A stretch of DNA of 64,000 nucleotides from an uncultured Clostridia bacterium (GCA_947626135.1 CANQQZ010000003.1:1-64000); one strand, 5' to 3'. Positions 8,010 to 18,564 are shown, counted from the stretch's first letter. The notes: generated by a model not told the origin, from the sequence alone. Translations and numbers: made by a program.

Positions 8010-9149
8010 TTACCAGAAAAGCATATCAAAGCCCTTAAGCTTATAAACCGCTTCGGTGAAAAAATAATCGCCGTATATGATGGAAATATGTCTGCCCGCA
8101 TCATCATCGTAACGCTCCGTACCCATAAGCAAAATAGCCTGATTATCCTCCGACCAGTCGCAGAAATTACGCTCGAGCGCCTTTAAAATATTCATTGCCG
8201 CTTCAAGATATTTTTTATCGCCTGTAATTTTATACAGCTCGATAAAGCCGCAGGACGCTATCGCACCGGCTGTGGAATCATAATATACCGGCTCGGCGGG
8301 CGCGCGGAAATCGACGCGCGGCAGCCAGTCGCCCTTTACATTGTCGATGAAGTAATCCGCGCATTTTTTCGCGGTATCGAGATACTCCGGCTTCCCGGTA
8401 TGGATATAGCTCAGCGTATAGCCGTAAACCGCCCACGACTGACCCCGCGACCACGACGAACCGACGGCGTAGCCCTGACCGCCGAAGCTCTCTATCGCCT
8501 CGCCGGTTTTCGGGTCAAGATTTACAATATGGTTCGACGACCCGTCGGGGCGTATATGGGTGCGCATGACCGTATCGGCATGATTCATTGCGATATATTT
8601 AAACCGCGGGTCGTCAAACTCCTCCGACGCCCAGTACAGCAGATTAATATTCATCATACAGTCGATAATGACCCAGCCGACCTTATCCTCGTTCCACGCG
8701 CGTATGTATTTACCCTCGCAGTTGTAGCGCGATGCCAGAATATCCGCCGCGATAGCGGTTCTCACCTTTGATTTATGATCTTTGAACAGCCTGTAATGGA
8801 CCCCGCTCGAAATATGCCACATGAAGCCCACATCATGATGAAGCAAATCATAATTTGCAAACGCCTCGTCAAGTATTTCCTCCGCGTCCTGCGCCGCCTC
8901 GCGGTAAAGCTCGTTTTTCGTTCCGACATACATAAGCCACATAAGTCCGGGCCAAAATCCGTTCGTCCACCATGTCACGTCGATCCTGCGCATATCGCAG
9001 TAAATACCTTCAACCGTTCGGTTGTGCCATTTCGCGCTTGTCGTATACGGGATTTTCCCGCGCTGCGCCGGCGCCACGCGTCTGAGCTTTTCGTCTATTT
9101 TATTCCAAACGGCGTCCGCCCACAGCTTATCCTCCGCTTTAAGTTCCAT
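8010..9149 (-). CDS. Glycoside hydrolase family 88 unsaturated glucuronyl hydrolase
   Basis: Cytoplasmic enzyme that removes the unsaturated uronic acid left at the non-reducing end of oligosaccharides by polysaccharide lyases. The 379-residue protein is an (alpha/alpha)6 barrel. Asp106 in HHDVGFM and Asp163 in WVIIDCMMNINLLYWA match the two catalytic aspartates of Bacillus UGL. GSSWSRGQSWAVYG is another family hallmark. There is no signal peptide, which agrees with action on imported oligosaccharides. The open frame extends 65 codons upstream, but the ATG at 9149 has AGGAGG eight bases before it and matches family N-termini. A promoter lies at 9172-9200. Glycosaminoglycan or pectin-type substrates are both possible; the SLH esterase elsewhere in the window leans toward pectin. 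Confidence 0.92.
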   Translation of the reverse strand: MELKAEDKLWADAVWNKIDEKLRRVAPAQRGKIPYTTSAKWHNRTVEGIYCDMRRIDVTWWTNGFWPGLMWLMYVGTKNELYREAAQDAEEILDEAFANYDLLHHDVGFMWHISSGVHYRLFKDHKSKVRTAIAADILASRYNCEGKYIRAWNEDKVGWVIIDCMMNINLLYWASEEFDDPRFKYIAMNHADTVMRTHIRPDGSSNHIVNLDPKTGEAIESFGGQGYAVGSSWSRGQSWAVYGYTLSYIHTGKPEYLDTAKKCADYFIDNVKGDWLPRVDFRAPAEPVYYDSTAGAIASCGFIELYKITGDKKYLEAAMNILKALERNFCDWSEDNQAILLMGTERYDDDAGRHISIIYGDYFFTEAVYKLKGFDMLFW

Positions 9150-9171
9150 AATTTCATCCTCCTTTTTAAAC

Positions 9172-9200
9172 AGCATACCACATCGGTGTAAATTCCGCAA
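9172..9200 (-). promoter_or_regulatory. Promoter for the GH88 gene
   Basis: On the minus strand TTGCGG (9200-9195) and TATGCT (9177-9172) are 17 bp apart. The -10 box ends about 22 bp before the start codon, so the leader would be very short and hold only the AGGAGG site. Confidence 0.55.
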
Positions 9201-9264
9201 GAAAAAATAACGTCTTCGGGATCGAATTATTTTGCCGCGCGGGAAAAGCCTTCGATTTTGGGTA

Positions 9265-9293
9265 TTGACGGTTTGACGGATTGGGTGTAAAAT
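9265..9293 (+). promoter_or_regulatory. Promoter for galT
   Basis: TTGACG (9265-9270) and TAAAAT (9288-9293), spaced 17 bp, lie about 67 bp upstream of the galT start. The TTTGACGGATTGG just inside the spacer repeats part of the -35 box and could be an operator half-site, which is a guess. Confidence 0.65.
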
Positions 9294-9360
9294 AAAAATA
9301 TAACAAATTATTACCGCGTTCCGAGAACGCTCACAAAAAAACATAATGGAGGAATTATTT

Positions 9361-10341
9361 ATGGCAGAATTAAGATGGAATCCCTTAATAAAGGACTGGG
9401 TGATGATAGCGTCTCACCGTCAGAACAGACCGCAGATGCCGAAGGATTGGTGTCCGTTTTGTCCCGGACCCGATAACGATAAGGTACCCAAATCTTTCGA
9501 CGTGTTAAAGTATGACAATGATTTCCCCGCGTTATCTCAAACTCCGCCGGAGCCCGATGACGTCGAGACGCGGCTGTATAAAACAAAACCCGCATACGGA
9601 AAATGCGAGGTAATACTTTACTCGCCCGAGCACACCGTCACGCTGCCCGAGCTTGACGAGGCGCATATCCGCAAGCTGGTTGACCTGTGGACGGAGCGTT
9701 TTGAAGGTATAAGCTCGGATAAAAACATAAAATACGTGTTCATTTTCGAGAACCGCGGCGCGGTCGTTGGCGTGACAATGCCGCATCCGCACGGTCAGAT
9801 TTACGGCTATTCGGTAATACCGAAAAAAATCGAGCTTGAGCTTGACGCGTTCAGGGAGCATCGCGAAAAAACGGGGAATTGCCTCGTATGCGATATGATA
9901 GAGGATGAAAAACAGGCGGGCAGCAGAGTAATATTTGAAAACGATGATTTTATTGTTTTCCTGCCGTTCTACTGCGAATATCCCTACGGCATTTACATAA
10001 GCGCCAAGCGTCATGTTCAAAATCTTACGCAGCTCACCGATGCTGAAAAAACAAGCCTTGCCGTAACGCTCAAGGAGGCTGCCGGAACTCTTGACAGTCT
10101 GTTTGATTATCCGTTCCCCTACATGATGTGCATGTACCAAAATCCGGTAAACACCGACCTCAGCATAGATGACTGCCATTTCCATATCGCGTTCTACCCG
10201 CCTATGCGCAGCGCGGATAAACAAAAGTTCAACGCGTCGTCCGAGACTGGCGCGTGGGCTCACTGCAATCCGACGGCGCCGGAGGAAAAAGCGAAGGAGC
10301 TTCGCGAGGCGCATAAGCGCTTCCTCGAAAAGCAGCGCTGA
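9361..10341 (+). CDS. galT: Galactose-1-phosphate uridylyltransferase
   Basis: Transfers UMP between UDP-glucose and galactose-1-phosphate in the Leloir pathway. The 326-residue class I protein has the zinc cysteines 31 and 34 in CPFCPG. The catalytic His-Pro-His is PHPHGQIYGY at about residues 142-144, with the uridylylated second His, and there is a late CHFHIAFYPP motif. An ATG five codons earlier lies inside the ribosome site, so I start at 9361, where GGAGG is eight bases upstream. galK and galE are not in the window. It stands divergent to the GH88 gene and convergent with dnaJ, from which a terminator separates it. Confidence 0.94.
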   Translation: MAELRWNPLIKDWVMIASHRQNRPQMPKDWCPFCPGPDNDKVPKSFDVLKYDNDFPALSQTPPEPDDVETRLYKTKPAYGKCEVILYSPEHTVTLPELDEAHIRKLVDLWTERFEGISSDKNIKYVFIFENRGAVVGVTMPHPHGQIYGYSVIPKKIELELDAFREHREKTGNCLVCDMIEDEKQAGSRVIFENDDFIVFLPFYCEYPYGIYISAKRHVQNLTQLTDAEKTSLAVTLKEAAGTLDSLFDYPFPYMMCMYQNPVNTDLSIDDCHFHIAFYPPMRSADKQKFNASSETGAWAHCNPTAPEEKAKELREAHKRFLEKQR

Positions 10342-10361
10342 AAAACCGTAAAAAACGGCAG

Positions 10362-10395
10362 CGGCGCGGCATAAGCCGCGCCGTTGTTTTTTTGT
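10362..10395. terminator. Bidirectional terminator between galT and dnaJ
   Basis: CGGCGCGGC (10362-10370) and GCCGCGCCG (10375-10383) make a 9-bp GC stem with an ATAA loop. A run of seven T follows on the plus strand; on the minus side the trailing bases are less clean. It ends galT and probably also the dnaJ transcript, whose stop codon is at 10395. Confidence 0.8.
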
Positions 10396-11534
10396 TATTT
10401 GAATACGTCCCTGACCTTATCCTTGAAGGATTTTCTCTGTCTGTAATTTTTATCCTCGTCAAACTGCTCTCTGAGCAGCTGCTTCTGCGTCTCCGTCAAT
10501 CCTTTGGGCACCTCTACCGTGACCGTAACGTACTGGTCGCCCCTGCCCTTGCCGCGCAGATACGGAATGCCCTTTCCGGCAAGCCTGAATTTAGCGCCGT
10601 TCTGCGTACCCTCCGGGATATCGTATTCAACGTTGCCGTAAAGCGTCGGAACCGTCAGTGTTGCGCCCAGAGCCGCCTGCACGAACGATATGGGCATATC
10701 AAGCAGGATATCGAAATCACTGCGCCTGAACAGGCTGTGCGGACGCACACGGACCGTCAGCAGCAAATCACCGTTGAGACCTCCCTTATCGCCGGCTTCT
10801 CCGCTGCCCGAAAGCTGAATCGTCCGGCCGTCGTCTATGCCCGCCGGGATATTGACCTCAATAGTCTTGTTCCTTTTAACGCGTCCCGTACCGCGGCAGT
10901 CGCGGCACGGCTCCTTTATGATCTCTCCGCGTCCCCTGCACTTCGGACATGTGGTAACATTTGTCACATACCCGAGCATGGTCCGCTGCTGTGTGCGCAC
11001 CTGACCCGTGCCGCCGCAATCGGGACATTTATCCGGATGCGTACCGGGCCTGGCGCCCGTGCCGTGACATGTATCACACGGATCGTTGGCGGTTATATTG
11101 ATCTTCTTCCTACAGCCGAACGCCGCCTCCTCAAAGGTGATGTCGATTGTTTTCCGCACATCCGCGCCGCGCTTGGGTCCGTTTCTGCGCGACGACGCGC
11201 CGCTAAATCCGCCGAAACCGCCGAAGCCGCCGAATATGTCGCTGAATATATCGCCGAAATCGAAGCCGCCGAAGCCCGCGTCGCCGCGTCCGGCGCCGTA
11301 GCTCGGATCGACTCCGGCAAAGCCGAACTGGTCATAACGCTGCTTCTTTTCCGGATTGGACAGAATCTCATACGCCTCGTTTATTTCCTTGAATTTCGCT
11401 TCCGCTTCCTTGTTGTCCGGATTTAAATCCGGATGATATTTTTTTGCCTCTTTGCGGTACGCCTTTTTTATCTCGTCGTCCGACGCGCTCTTAGACACGC
11501 CCAGAACCTCATAGTAGTCGCGTTTATCCGCCAA
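10395..11534 (-). CDS. dnaJ: Chaperone DnaJ (Hsp40, type I)
   Basis: Co-chaperone that delivers unfolded clients to DnaK and stimulates its ATPase. Of the 379 residues, 1-70 form the J domain with HPD at 33-35. A Gly/Phe-rich linker ([12 protein letters not shown]) follows. Next comes the zinc-binding region with four CxxCxGxG repeats ([32 protein letters not shown]), then the C-terminal client-binding domains. This makes it a full-length type I DnaJ. It is the last gene of the hrcA-grpE-dnaK-dnaJ operon, 57 bp after dnaK. Confidence 0.98.
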   Translation of the reverse strand: MADKRDYYEVLGVSKSASDDEIKKAYRKEAKKYHPDLNPDNKEAEAKFKEINEAYEILSNPEKKQRYDQFGFAGVDPSYGAGRGDAGFGGFDFGDIFSDIFGGFGGFGGFSGASSRRNGPKRGADVRKTIDITFEEAAFGCRKKINITANDPCDTCHGTGARPGTHPDKCPDCGGTGQVRTQQRTMLGYVTNVTTCPKCRGRGEIIKEPCRDCRGTGRVKRNKTIEVNIPAGIDDGRTIQLSGSGEAGDKGGLNGDLLLTVRVRPHSLFRRSDFDILLDMPISFVQAALGATLTVPTLYGNVEYDIPEGTQNGAKFRLAGKGIPYLRGKGRGDQYVTVTVEVPKGLTETQKQLLREQFDEDKNYRQRKSFKDKVRDVFK

Positions 11535-11591
11535 AACCGTTCACCCCGTCCGTTTGAAATAGTTTACAAATTCTCTCACATTTTAATGGAT

Positions 11592-13457
<1,866 letters not shown>

Positions 13458-13482
13458 TTATTTATTGTAAATTATAAGCCTT

Positions 13483-14016
13483 TTAATTGGCAACCTTAAC
13501 CATACTGTGTCTTACCACGCGGTCGTCCTTATATTTATAGCCCTTCATCAGCTCCTCCACGACCGTGTTGTCATCCACCGTTTCATCCTCCACATGCATA
13601 ACAGCGTTGTGATAGTTCGGGTCAAACTGTTCGCCGTAAGCGGTTATCTCCGATACGCCGATCCCGGCGAGAGCGTCCTTAAACTGCTTCAGGACCATCT
13701 CCACGCCCTCCTTGAGCTTTACGGCGTCCTCCGAGCTGACCTCCGTTTGCAGCGCCCTCTCGAGATTGTCGCCTATCGGCAGGATTTTCGCCGCGACGTC
13801 TATGACCGCGTCCGCGTAGCGGGCGTCCTTTTCGCGCGCTGTGCGCTTTTGATAATTGTCGAATTCGGCATAAAGCCGCATAAACTTATCGTTCGCCTCC
13901 CGCAGCTTGCTCTCAAGGCTCTCCTCCTCCGTTTCGGGAGCGGCGTCCTCCTCCTCCGGAGCTTCAGCCGCCTCCGCGGCCTCGTTTTCCACTGCTTCCT
14001 TTTCTTTTTTACTCAT
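13483..14016 (-). CDS. grpE: Nucleotide exchange factor GrpE
   Basis: Releases ADP from DnaK to reset the chaperone cycle. The 177-residue protein has a very acidic, low-complexity N-terminus of about 40 residues (runs of Glu and Ala). A long helix follows (LREANDKFMRLYAEFDNYQKRTAREK), then a beta-wing domain with GVSEITAYGEQFDPNYHNAV, the most conserved GrpE segment. A ribosome site GGGGAAA precedes the ATG. It is second in the heat-shock operon, 12 bp after hrcA. Confidence 0.97.
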   Translation of the reverse strand: MSKKEKEAVENEAAEAAEAPEEEDAAPETEEESLESKLREANDKFMRLYAEFDNYQKRTAREKDARYADAVIDVAAKILPIGDNLERALQTEVSSEDAVKLKEGVEMVLKQFKDALAGIGVSEITAYGEQFDPNYHNAVMHVEDETVDDNTVVEELMKGYKYKDDRVVRHSMVKVAN

Positions 14017-14028
14017 TTCATTTCCCCT

Positions 14029-15066
14029 TTATTCATTTTCCGTATAATAACGGAGTATTTTATCTATTTCACCCGATATTACATCGAGGCTTGCAAACAC
14101 CTTTGCATAATTCATACGCTTCGGACCTATAACGCCGATTTTCCCGCCGCGGCGCGGTCCCATAGAATAATTTACCGTTACAAGCGAGCAGTCCTTCAAA
14201 AGCTCCTCCTCGTTTTCCGAGCCGATTTTGGCAAGTATCCCTCCGTCTCCGTCCGACAGCAGCGCGCGTCTCAGTCTGTCCTTATTCTCGAGCAGCGAGA
14301 ACATTTCTCCCGCTTTGTTTATGTCGCTGTACTCGGGATATTTCAGCAGCGATTTCGCGTTTGAAACATAAATCTCCGTTTCCTCGTCAGACGTTATAGC
14401 CTCAAACACAAACCGCATAACATCCTCGAGCGCGTTTTCGGGAAGACTTATTTTTTTGCTCAGGCTGGTCTGTATTTTTTCCATTGCTTCAGCCGTCAGC
14501 TCATCCGCGGTAAGCCCCGAAAGGCTCTTGTTCATGATCTCAGCAAAAACCCCGCACTCATCCTCGCTCAGCTTTATGCTCATCACCTGCGATTTTACAA
14601 AATCCGTGACCACTATCAGCATCGTCTTATCCGAGGAAATCGGAACAAAATCGATTTTCCGTATTTTTGAGAGCTTGCGCTCGGGCGAGGTCACTATCGT
14701 CGTATAATCCGTGAGCGCCGACGCGATGCGCCCGGCATAGCGTATAATCTGGTCAAGCCGCGTTATGCGCATCTGAAACGCCTTTTGCAGCTCCATTACC
14801 GCCTCCATACCCATTTGATAGCGCTCCATAAGCGAATTTACGTAAAAACGGTAGCCCTCGTCGGAGGGGATCCGCCCCGCCGACGTGTGCGGCTGAATAA
14901 GATATCCCATCTCCTCCAAATCAGCCATTTCATTGCGTATCGTCGCGCTCGACAGCCGAAGCTGAGAATTTTTCGAGATGACCCGCGAGCCGACCGGCTC
15001 CGCGGTCCCGATATATTCGTCAATCACCGCTTGAAGGATTTTTCTTTTTCTTTCACTCAAATCCAT
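14029..15066 (-). CDS. hrcA: Heat-inducible transcription repressor HrcA
   Basis: Represses class I heat-shock genes by binding CIRCE; GroE-type chaperones keep it active. The 345-residue product has an N-terminal winged helix (LSERKRKILQAVIDEYI, then GSRVISK and SSATIRNEMADLEE), the wing motif QPHTSAGRIPSDEGYR and a GAF-like C-terminal domain. An upstream GTG at 15096 would put the start inside the CIRCE element, so I prefer the ATG at 15066, preceded by AAGGAG at a longish 12-bp spacing. It is first in the operon and autoregulated through the operator at 15090-15116. Confidence 0.96.
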   Translation of the reverse strand: MDLSERKRKILQAVIDEYIGTAEPVGSRVISKNSQLRLSSATIRNEMADLEEMGYLIQPHTSAGRIPSDEGYRFYVNSLMERYQMGMEAVMELQKAFQMRITRLDQIIRYAGRIASALTDYTTIVTSPERKLSKIRKIDFVPISSDKTMLIVVTDFVKSQVMSIKLSEDECGVFAEIMNKSLSGLTADELTAEAMEKIQTSLSKKISLPENALEDVMRFVFEAITSDEETEIYVSNAKSLLKYPEYSDINKAGEMFSLLENKDRLRRALLSDGDGGILAKIGSENEEELLKDCSLVTVNYSMGPRRGGKIGVIGPKRMNYAKVFASLDVISGEIDKILRYYTENE

Positions 15067-15089
15067 CTCACTAATCCGCTCCTTCGTTG

Positions 15090-15116
15090 TTAGCACTCAA
15101 TCCTGTCGAGTGCTAA
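15090..15116 (-). promoter_or_regulatory. CIRCE operator (HrcA binding site)
   Basis: A perfect match to the consensus: TTAGCACTC, nine bases, GAGTGCTAA. It lies directly downstream of the -10 box of the hrcA promoter and 23 bp before the hrcA ATG, where bound HrcA blocks transcription. Confidence 0.98.
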
Positions 15117-15123
15117 CAGTTAT

Positions 15124-15152
15124 AAGATACCACCTTTACGCCGTATTGTCAA
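15124..15152 (-). promoter_or_regulatory. SigA promoter of the hrcA-grpE-dnaK-dnaJ operon
   Basis: On the minus strand a perfect TTGACA (15152-15147) and TATCTT (15129-15124) are 17 bp apart. CIRCE begins seven bases downstream of the -10 box, placing the start site inside or at the edge of the operator. Confidence 0.85.
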
Positions 15153-15208
15153 GGGATTTTTTGACTGTTTATAAAATGTTTACAAATTACATCACGCGTT
15201 CAAAAATA

Positions 15209-16294
15209 TTATATTATAAATTCACACATCACGGAATTTGATATATCCATACCGCGCCGCGTGAGAAAATATCTTCCGTCAAGCCTTTTCATGAGACCGA
15301 GACCGATAAATTTTTCAAGCTTCTCTCCGTATACGCTCTCAATTGTTCTGCCGAATCTGCGCGAAAATTCCTCCGCGCCGACCCCGCGTGTCATGCGCAG
15401 ACCCATAATCATAAACTCGGACGCCATATCCTCAGCCGACAGCTCCAAAACGTCGTTTTCACGAAATTCACCGCGTATATACTTATGCAGCTCCGAAACA
15501 TTGTAAAACCGCCGCCCGTTCAGATACGAATGCGCAGCCGCGCCCAGACCGATATATTCGCGGCATTCCCAGTATTTCACATTATGCCGGCATTCATACC
15601 CGGGCTTGGCAAAATTTGAAATCTCGTACCTTTCAAATCCGTTTTCGGAAAGGAAATCCGCGAGCATATCATAATTATCCCTGTCCTCGTCATCACTTAT
15701 CGGCGTAAATTCCCCGTTTTCCGCCGATTCGAACAGCGGGGTGCCCTCCTCCAAAATAAGGCTGTACGCGCTTATATGATCGATCGGCAGAGAAACGGCT
15801 GTTTTAAGCGTCTCCATAAGGCTTTCGCGCGTCTGGTACGGAATCGATGTCATAATATCTATATTTATATTTTTTATTCCCGCCGCGCGCATTTCTTCAA
15901 CCGCCGCCGCAGCCTGCTCCGCCGTATGAATACGCCCGAGCGCGCGCAGCTCTTTGCCGTCGAACGACTGCACGCCGATGCTCGCGCGGTTAACTCCGCC
16001 GTTTATCATAACCCCGATTTTATCCGGGCTGAGCGTACCCGGATTTATCTCCGCGGAAAATTCCGCTCCGGGCGCAAGCTTAAATGATGAGTTTATTACC
16101 GCAAGCAGCCTTTCAAGCTGTCCCGCGCTTAACACGGACGGCGTTCCGCCGCCCAGAAACACTGTATCGATATCCGCGCCGGCGTACATGGCGGCTTCGC
16201 GCCCGAGCGCGTCTATATAATCGTCTATCATATCCCCGGCTCCGGCAAAGGACACAAAATCGCAGTATCGGCATTTGCGGGCGCAGAACGGCAC
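15209..16294 (-). CDS. hemW: HemW-like radical SAM coproporphyrinogen/heme protein, start codon unclear
   Basis: Radical SAM protein of the HemN/HemW family; HemW binds heme and is thought to act as a heme chaperone, not as the oxidase. Seen: the cluster motif CARKCRYC at the very N-terminus, VFLGGGTPS, the EINPGT and NRASIGVQSFD segments, and a C-terminal HemN domain. At 361 residues it is short at the front. In this frame family-like codons for GLYVHV continue upstream to 16309, yet no ATG, GTG or TTG occurs before a stop; the listed start is the first GTG. An ATG at 16324-16326 is in the wrong frame by one base. One missing base in the A4 run at 16319-16322 would give MIFTAEGLYVHVPFC, a perfect start. 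It lies directly before hrcA, as in Bacillus. Confidence 0.88.
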   Translation of the reverse strand: MPFCARKCRYCDFVSFAGAGDMIDDYIDALGREAAMYAGADIDTVFLGGGTPSVLSAGQLERLLAVINSSFKLAPGAEFSAEINPGTLSPDKIGVMINGGVNRASIGVQSFDGKELRALGRIHTAEQAAAAVEEMRAAGIKNINIDIMTSIPYQTRESLMETLKTAVSLPIDHISAYSLILEEGTPLFESAENGEFTPISDDEDRDNYDMLADFLSENGFERYEISNFAKPGYECRHNVKYWECREYIGLGAAAHSYLNGRRFYNVSELHKYIRGEFRENDVLELSAEDMASEFMIMGLRMTRGVGAEEFSRRFGRTIESVYGEKLEKFIGLGLMKRLDGRYFLTRRGMDISNSVMCEFII

Positions 16295-16350
16295 ATGAAC
16301 ATATAATCCCTCAGCCGTAAAATCATCCCCTTTTATTCCGCATTATACGC

Positions 16351-16372
16351 AAAAAGGGACCGACAGATCCCT
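16351..16372 (-). terminator. Terminator of the nifS-nifU-rrf2 operon
   Basis: On the minus strand AGGGATC and GGTCCCT pair (7 bp, one G-T) around a four-base loop, followed by TTTT. The hairpin overlaps the stop codon of the Rrf2 gene, so it separates this operon from hemW. Confidence 0.7.
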
Positions 16373-16775
16373 AATTCCGCATCAAATCCGACAGCGTAAC
16401 GCTCTCCAGATAATCGTCGATAATGGTATATAGCCGCTGCCATACCGGACAGGTAGGGCATTCGGCTTCCCTCTCGCACTTTTCCGCGCCGTCCTCCAGG
16501 CACGGAACCGGCGCGAGAGAGCTTTCCGTAAGCTTTATAACGCCGCCGACCGTATACTCGTCCGTCGTTCTGTTCAGGCGGTACCCGCCGCCCTTGCCGT
16601 GGAGCGCATCGACATATCCCGCCTTTGACAAAACGCCCATTATGCTTTCGAGATATTTAAGCGAAATCCCCTGCCTCGCCGCTATATCCTTCAGCGGCAC
16701 ATAGCCGTCGGCTTTGTGCTGCGCCAAATCCACCATTACAATCAGGGCATAACGCCCCTTTGCCGAAATCATCAT
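16371..16775 (-). CDS. Rrf2 family transcriptional regulator (IscR-like)
   Basis: A 134-residue winged-helix regulator. The N-terminus MMISAKGRYALIVMVDLAQH and the segment ISLKYLESIMGVLSKAGYVDALHGKGGGYRL are typical of Rrf2. Near residues 92-112 is a cysteine cluster (CLEDGAEKCEREAECPTC), in the position where IscR holds an Fe-S cluster; CymR-type Rrf2 proteins lack it. It therefore probably senses Fe-S status and controls its own operon through the dyad at 18426-18438. It is the distal gene, two bases after nifU. Confidence 0.92.
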   Translation of the reverse strand: MMISAKGRYALIVMVDLAQHKADGYVPLKDIAARQGISLKYLESIMGVLSKAGYVDALHGKGGGYRLNRTTDEYTVGGVIKLTESSLAPVPCLEDGAEKCEREAECPTCPVWQRLYTIIDDYLESVTLSDLMRN

Positions 16776-16777
16776 GA

Positions 16778-17206
16778 TTATTCTTCCTCATCGTGGGAAT
16801 GCAGCAGGCTCGCGAATACTTCCTCGTCGTACTCGATTCCGTTTTTATCGTAATAATCCTTTATAGCCGCCTGAATCGCTTCCTCAGCCAAAACCGAGCA
16901 GTGCATCTTGTGCGCCGGAAGACCGTCCAGCGCCTCTGCGACGGCTTTATTCGTAAGCTTCAGCGCATCGCTTATCGGTTTACCCTTTATCAGCTCCGTC
17001 GCCATAGAGCTCGACGCTATCGCCGAACCGCAGCCGAACGTCTCAAATTTAACATCCGATATCGTATCATTGTCGACCTTGATATATATTTTCATTATAT
17101 CGCCGCATTTTACGTTGCCTATCTCTCCGATACCGTCCGCGTCCTCGATTGTTCCGACGTTTCTGGGGTTTTTAAAATGATCCATTACCTTTTCACTGTA
17201 TAACAT
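16778..17206 (-). CDS. nifU: Fe-S cluster assembly scaffold NifU/IscU
   Basis: Scaffold on which NifS-derived sulfur and iron form clusters before transfer to apoproteins. The 142-residue single-domain protein has the three ligand cysteines in VKCGDIMK, FGCGSAIASSS and KMHCSVLAEEAI, with the Asp after the first Cys. The opening MLYSEKVMDHFKNPRNVG is the family signature. It lacks the ferredoxin and C-terminal domains of full-length NifU. Its start overlaps the end of nifS by 14 bp, and rrf2 follows two bases later. Confidence 0.95.
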   Translation of the reverse strand: MLYSEKVMDHFKNPRNVGTIEDADGIGEIGNVKCGDIMKIYIKVDNDTISDVKFETFGCGSAIASSSMATELIKGKPISDALKLTNKAVAEALDGLPAHKMHCSVLAEEAIQAAIKDYYDKNGIEYDEEVFASLLHSHDEEE

Positions 17207-18386
17207 ATTCTCTCTTTCCTTTCTGCAAATCGCTCCATACCGGCGACATATTTCTTAAATATCCGACCACATCCTTCACGCCCTCTATGATGTACTCTAC
17301 CTCTTCGCTTGTCGTTTCGTGGTCTATTGACAGTCTGAGCGAACCGTGCGCTATCGCGTGCGGTCTGCCTATCGCAAGCAACACGTGGCTCGGGTCAAGC
17401 GATCCGGACGTACACGCCGAGCCGGATGATGCGTAAATTCCCTTATCATCGAGCAGAAGCAGCAAGGATTCGCCTTCTATCCCCTCGAAGCAAAAGCTTA
17501 CGTTGCCCGGCAGACGCCTGGTCGGATTGCCGTTCAGGACCGAATGCGGTATTTCAGACAGACCCTTGATAAGTCTGTCGCGCATTTTTATCGTTTTCTC
17601 AGCGTTTTCATCTATATTCGCGCACGCCTCGTCCAGCGCCGCCGCCATACCCATTATAGCCGGCATATTATGCGTTCCGGCGCGCTTGCCGCGCTCCTGG
17701 GCTCCGCCCTCGATTATATTTGTCAGCTTCACGCCGCGCCGCGCATACAGCGCACCCACGCCCTTCGGACCGCGGAATTTATGACCCGACAGCGACAGCA
17801 TATCTATGCTTTCATCCGCGACATTTATTTTCAGATGACCCGCCGCCTGCACCGCGTCCGTGTGAAACAGCACCTTCTTGGCGCGGCATATTCCGCCTAT
17901 TTCTCCGATAGGCTCCACTGTGCCTATTTCGTTGTTCGCGTACATTACGGTAACAAGGCATGTATCCGGACGTATCGCCGCCTCAACCTGCTCCGGCGTT
18001 ACTATTCCCCCGTCGTTTTTCACGTCCAGAAGCGTTATCTCAAAGCCCTCCTTCCCGAGCTTGTCAAGCGTGTGCAGCACCGCGTGATGCTCAAACGCCG
18101 TCGATATTATATGCTTTTTTCCCTTGGTCTCTCCGATACGCGCCGCGGATATGATCGCCTGATTGTCCGCCTCGCTGCCTCCCGATGTAAAATAAATCTC
18201 ATCGGGGAAGCAGCCCAGATTTTTCGCGATGCGGCAGCGCGCGTCGAGAAGCGCCTCCGCCGCCTCCTGTCCTGGCGTGTGCAGACTTGACGGATTGCCG
18301 TAAATTTTATCCAGATACGGCAGCATCGCGTCTATAGCCGTTTTGCTCGTTTTGGTTGTCGCCGCGTTATCCGCGTATATTTTCAT
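17193..18386 (-). CDS. nifS: Cysteine desulfurase NifS/IscS
   Basis: PLP enzyme that converts cysteine to alanine and passes persulfide sulfur to NifU. The 397-residue protein starts MKIYADNAATT. It has the cofactor lysine in LSGHKFRGPKGVGALY and the active cysteine in the loop ASSGSACTSGSLDPSHVL, making it a class I desulfurase. It is first in the nifS-nifU-rrf2 operon. Its promoter with an overlapping dyad lies 50-90 bp upstream. Confidence 0.97.
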   Translation of the reverse strand: MKIYADNAATTKTSKTAIDAMLPYLDKIYGNPSSLHTPGQEAAEALLDARCRIAKNLGCFPDEIYFTSGGSEADNQAIISAARIGETKGKKHIISTAFEHHAVLHTLDKLGKEGFEITLLDVKNDGGIVTPEQVEAAIRPDTCLVTVMYANNEIGTVEPIGEIGGICRAKKVLFHTDAVQAAGHLKINVADESIDMLSLSGHKFRGPKGVGALYARRGVKLTNIIEGGAQERGKRAGTHNMPAIMGMAAALDEACANIDENAEKTIKMRDRLIKGLSEIPHSVLNGNPTRRLPGNVSFCFEGIEGESLLLLLDDKGIYASSGSACTSGSLDPSHVLLAIGRPHAIAHGSLRLSIDHETTSEEVEYIIEGVKDVVGYLRNMSPVWSDLQKGKREYVIQ

Positions 18387-18425
18387 AACATATTCCTCTT
18401 TTCATGTAAAATTTATTTGCCTATC

Positions 18426-18474
18426 AACCCTGTAGGTTAATTGGTATTATAGCATTATCCCCTCCTATTGTCAA
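18426..18474 (-). promoter_or_regulatory. Promoter and candidate Rrf2 operator of the nifS operon
   Basis: On the minus strand TTGACA (18474-18469) and TATAAT (18451-18446) are both perfect and 17 bp apart. Just downstream, at 18438-18426, is the dyad AACC-5-GGTT (AACCTACAGGGTT). Its place over the start site suits repression by the Rrf2 protein encoded in the operon; that link is inferred. Confidence 0.8.
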
Positions 18475-18535
18475 TACATAATTTATTTTGCGCGGTCATT
18501 GACTCTCTCTATCCAAAAAAAAATGGTTTTTTCCC

Positions 18536-18564
18536 TTGACAATCCCGCCGAAAGATGGTATTAT
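18536..18564 (+). promoter_or_regulatory. Promoter of tRNA-Arg
   Basis: TTGACA (18536-18541) and TATTAT (18559-18564) with a 17-bp spacer end 33 bp before the mature tRNA. Confidence 0.75.

Noticed and set aside
10392-11426. Long plus-strand open frame of 344 codons opposite dnaJ
   Set aside because: It is the antisense shadow of dnaJ. Composition is Arg- and Ala-rich and follows the codon pattern of the opposite strand, and no ribosome site or family motif is seen.
15067-15096. GTG at 15096 as the hrcA start
   Set aside because: It lies inside the CIRCE operator at the transcription start, has no ribosome site, and adds residues not typical of HrcA.
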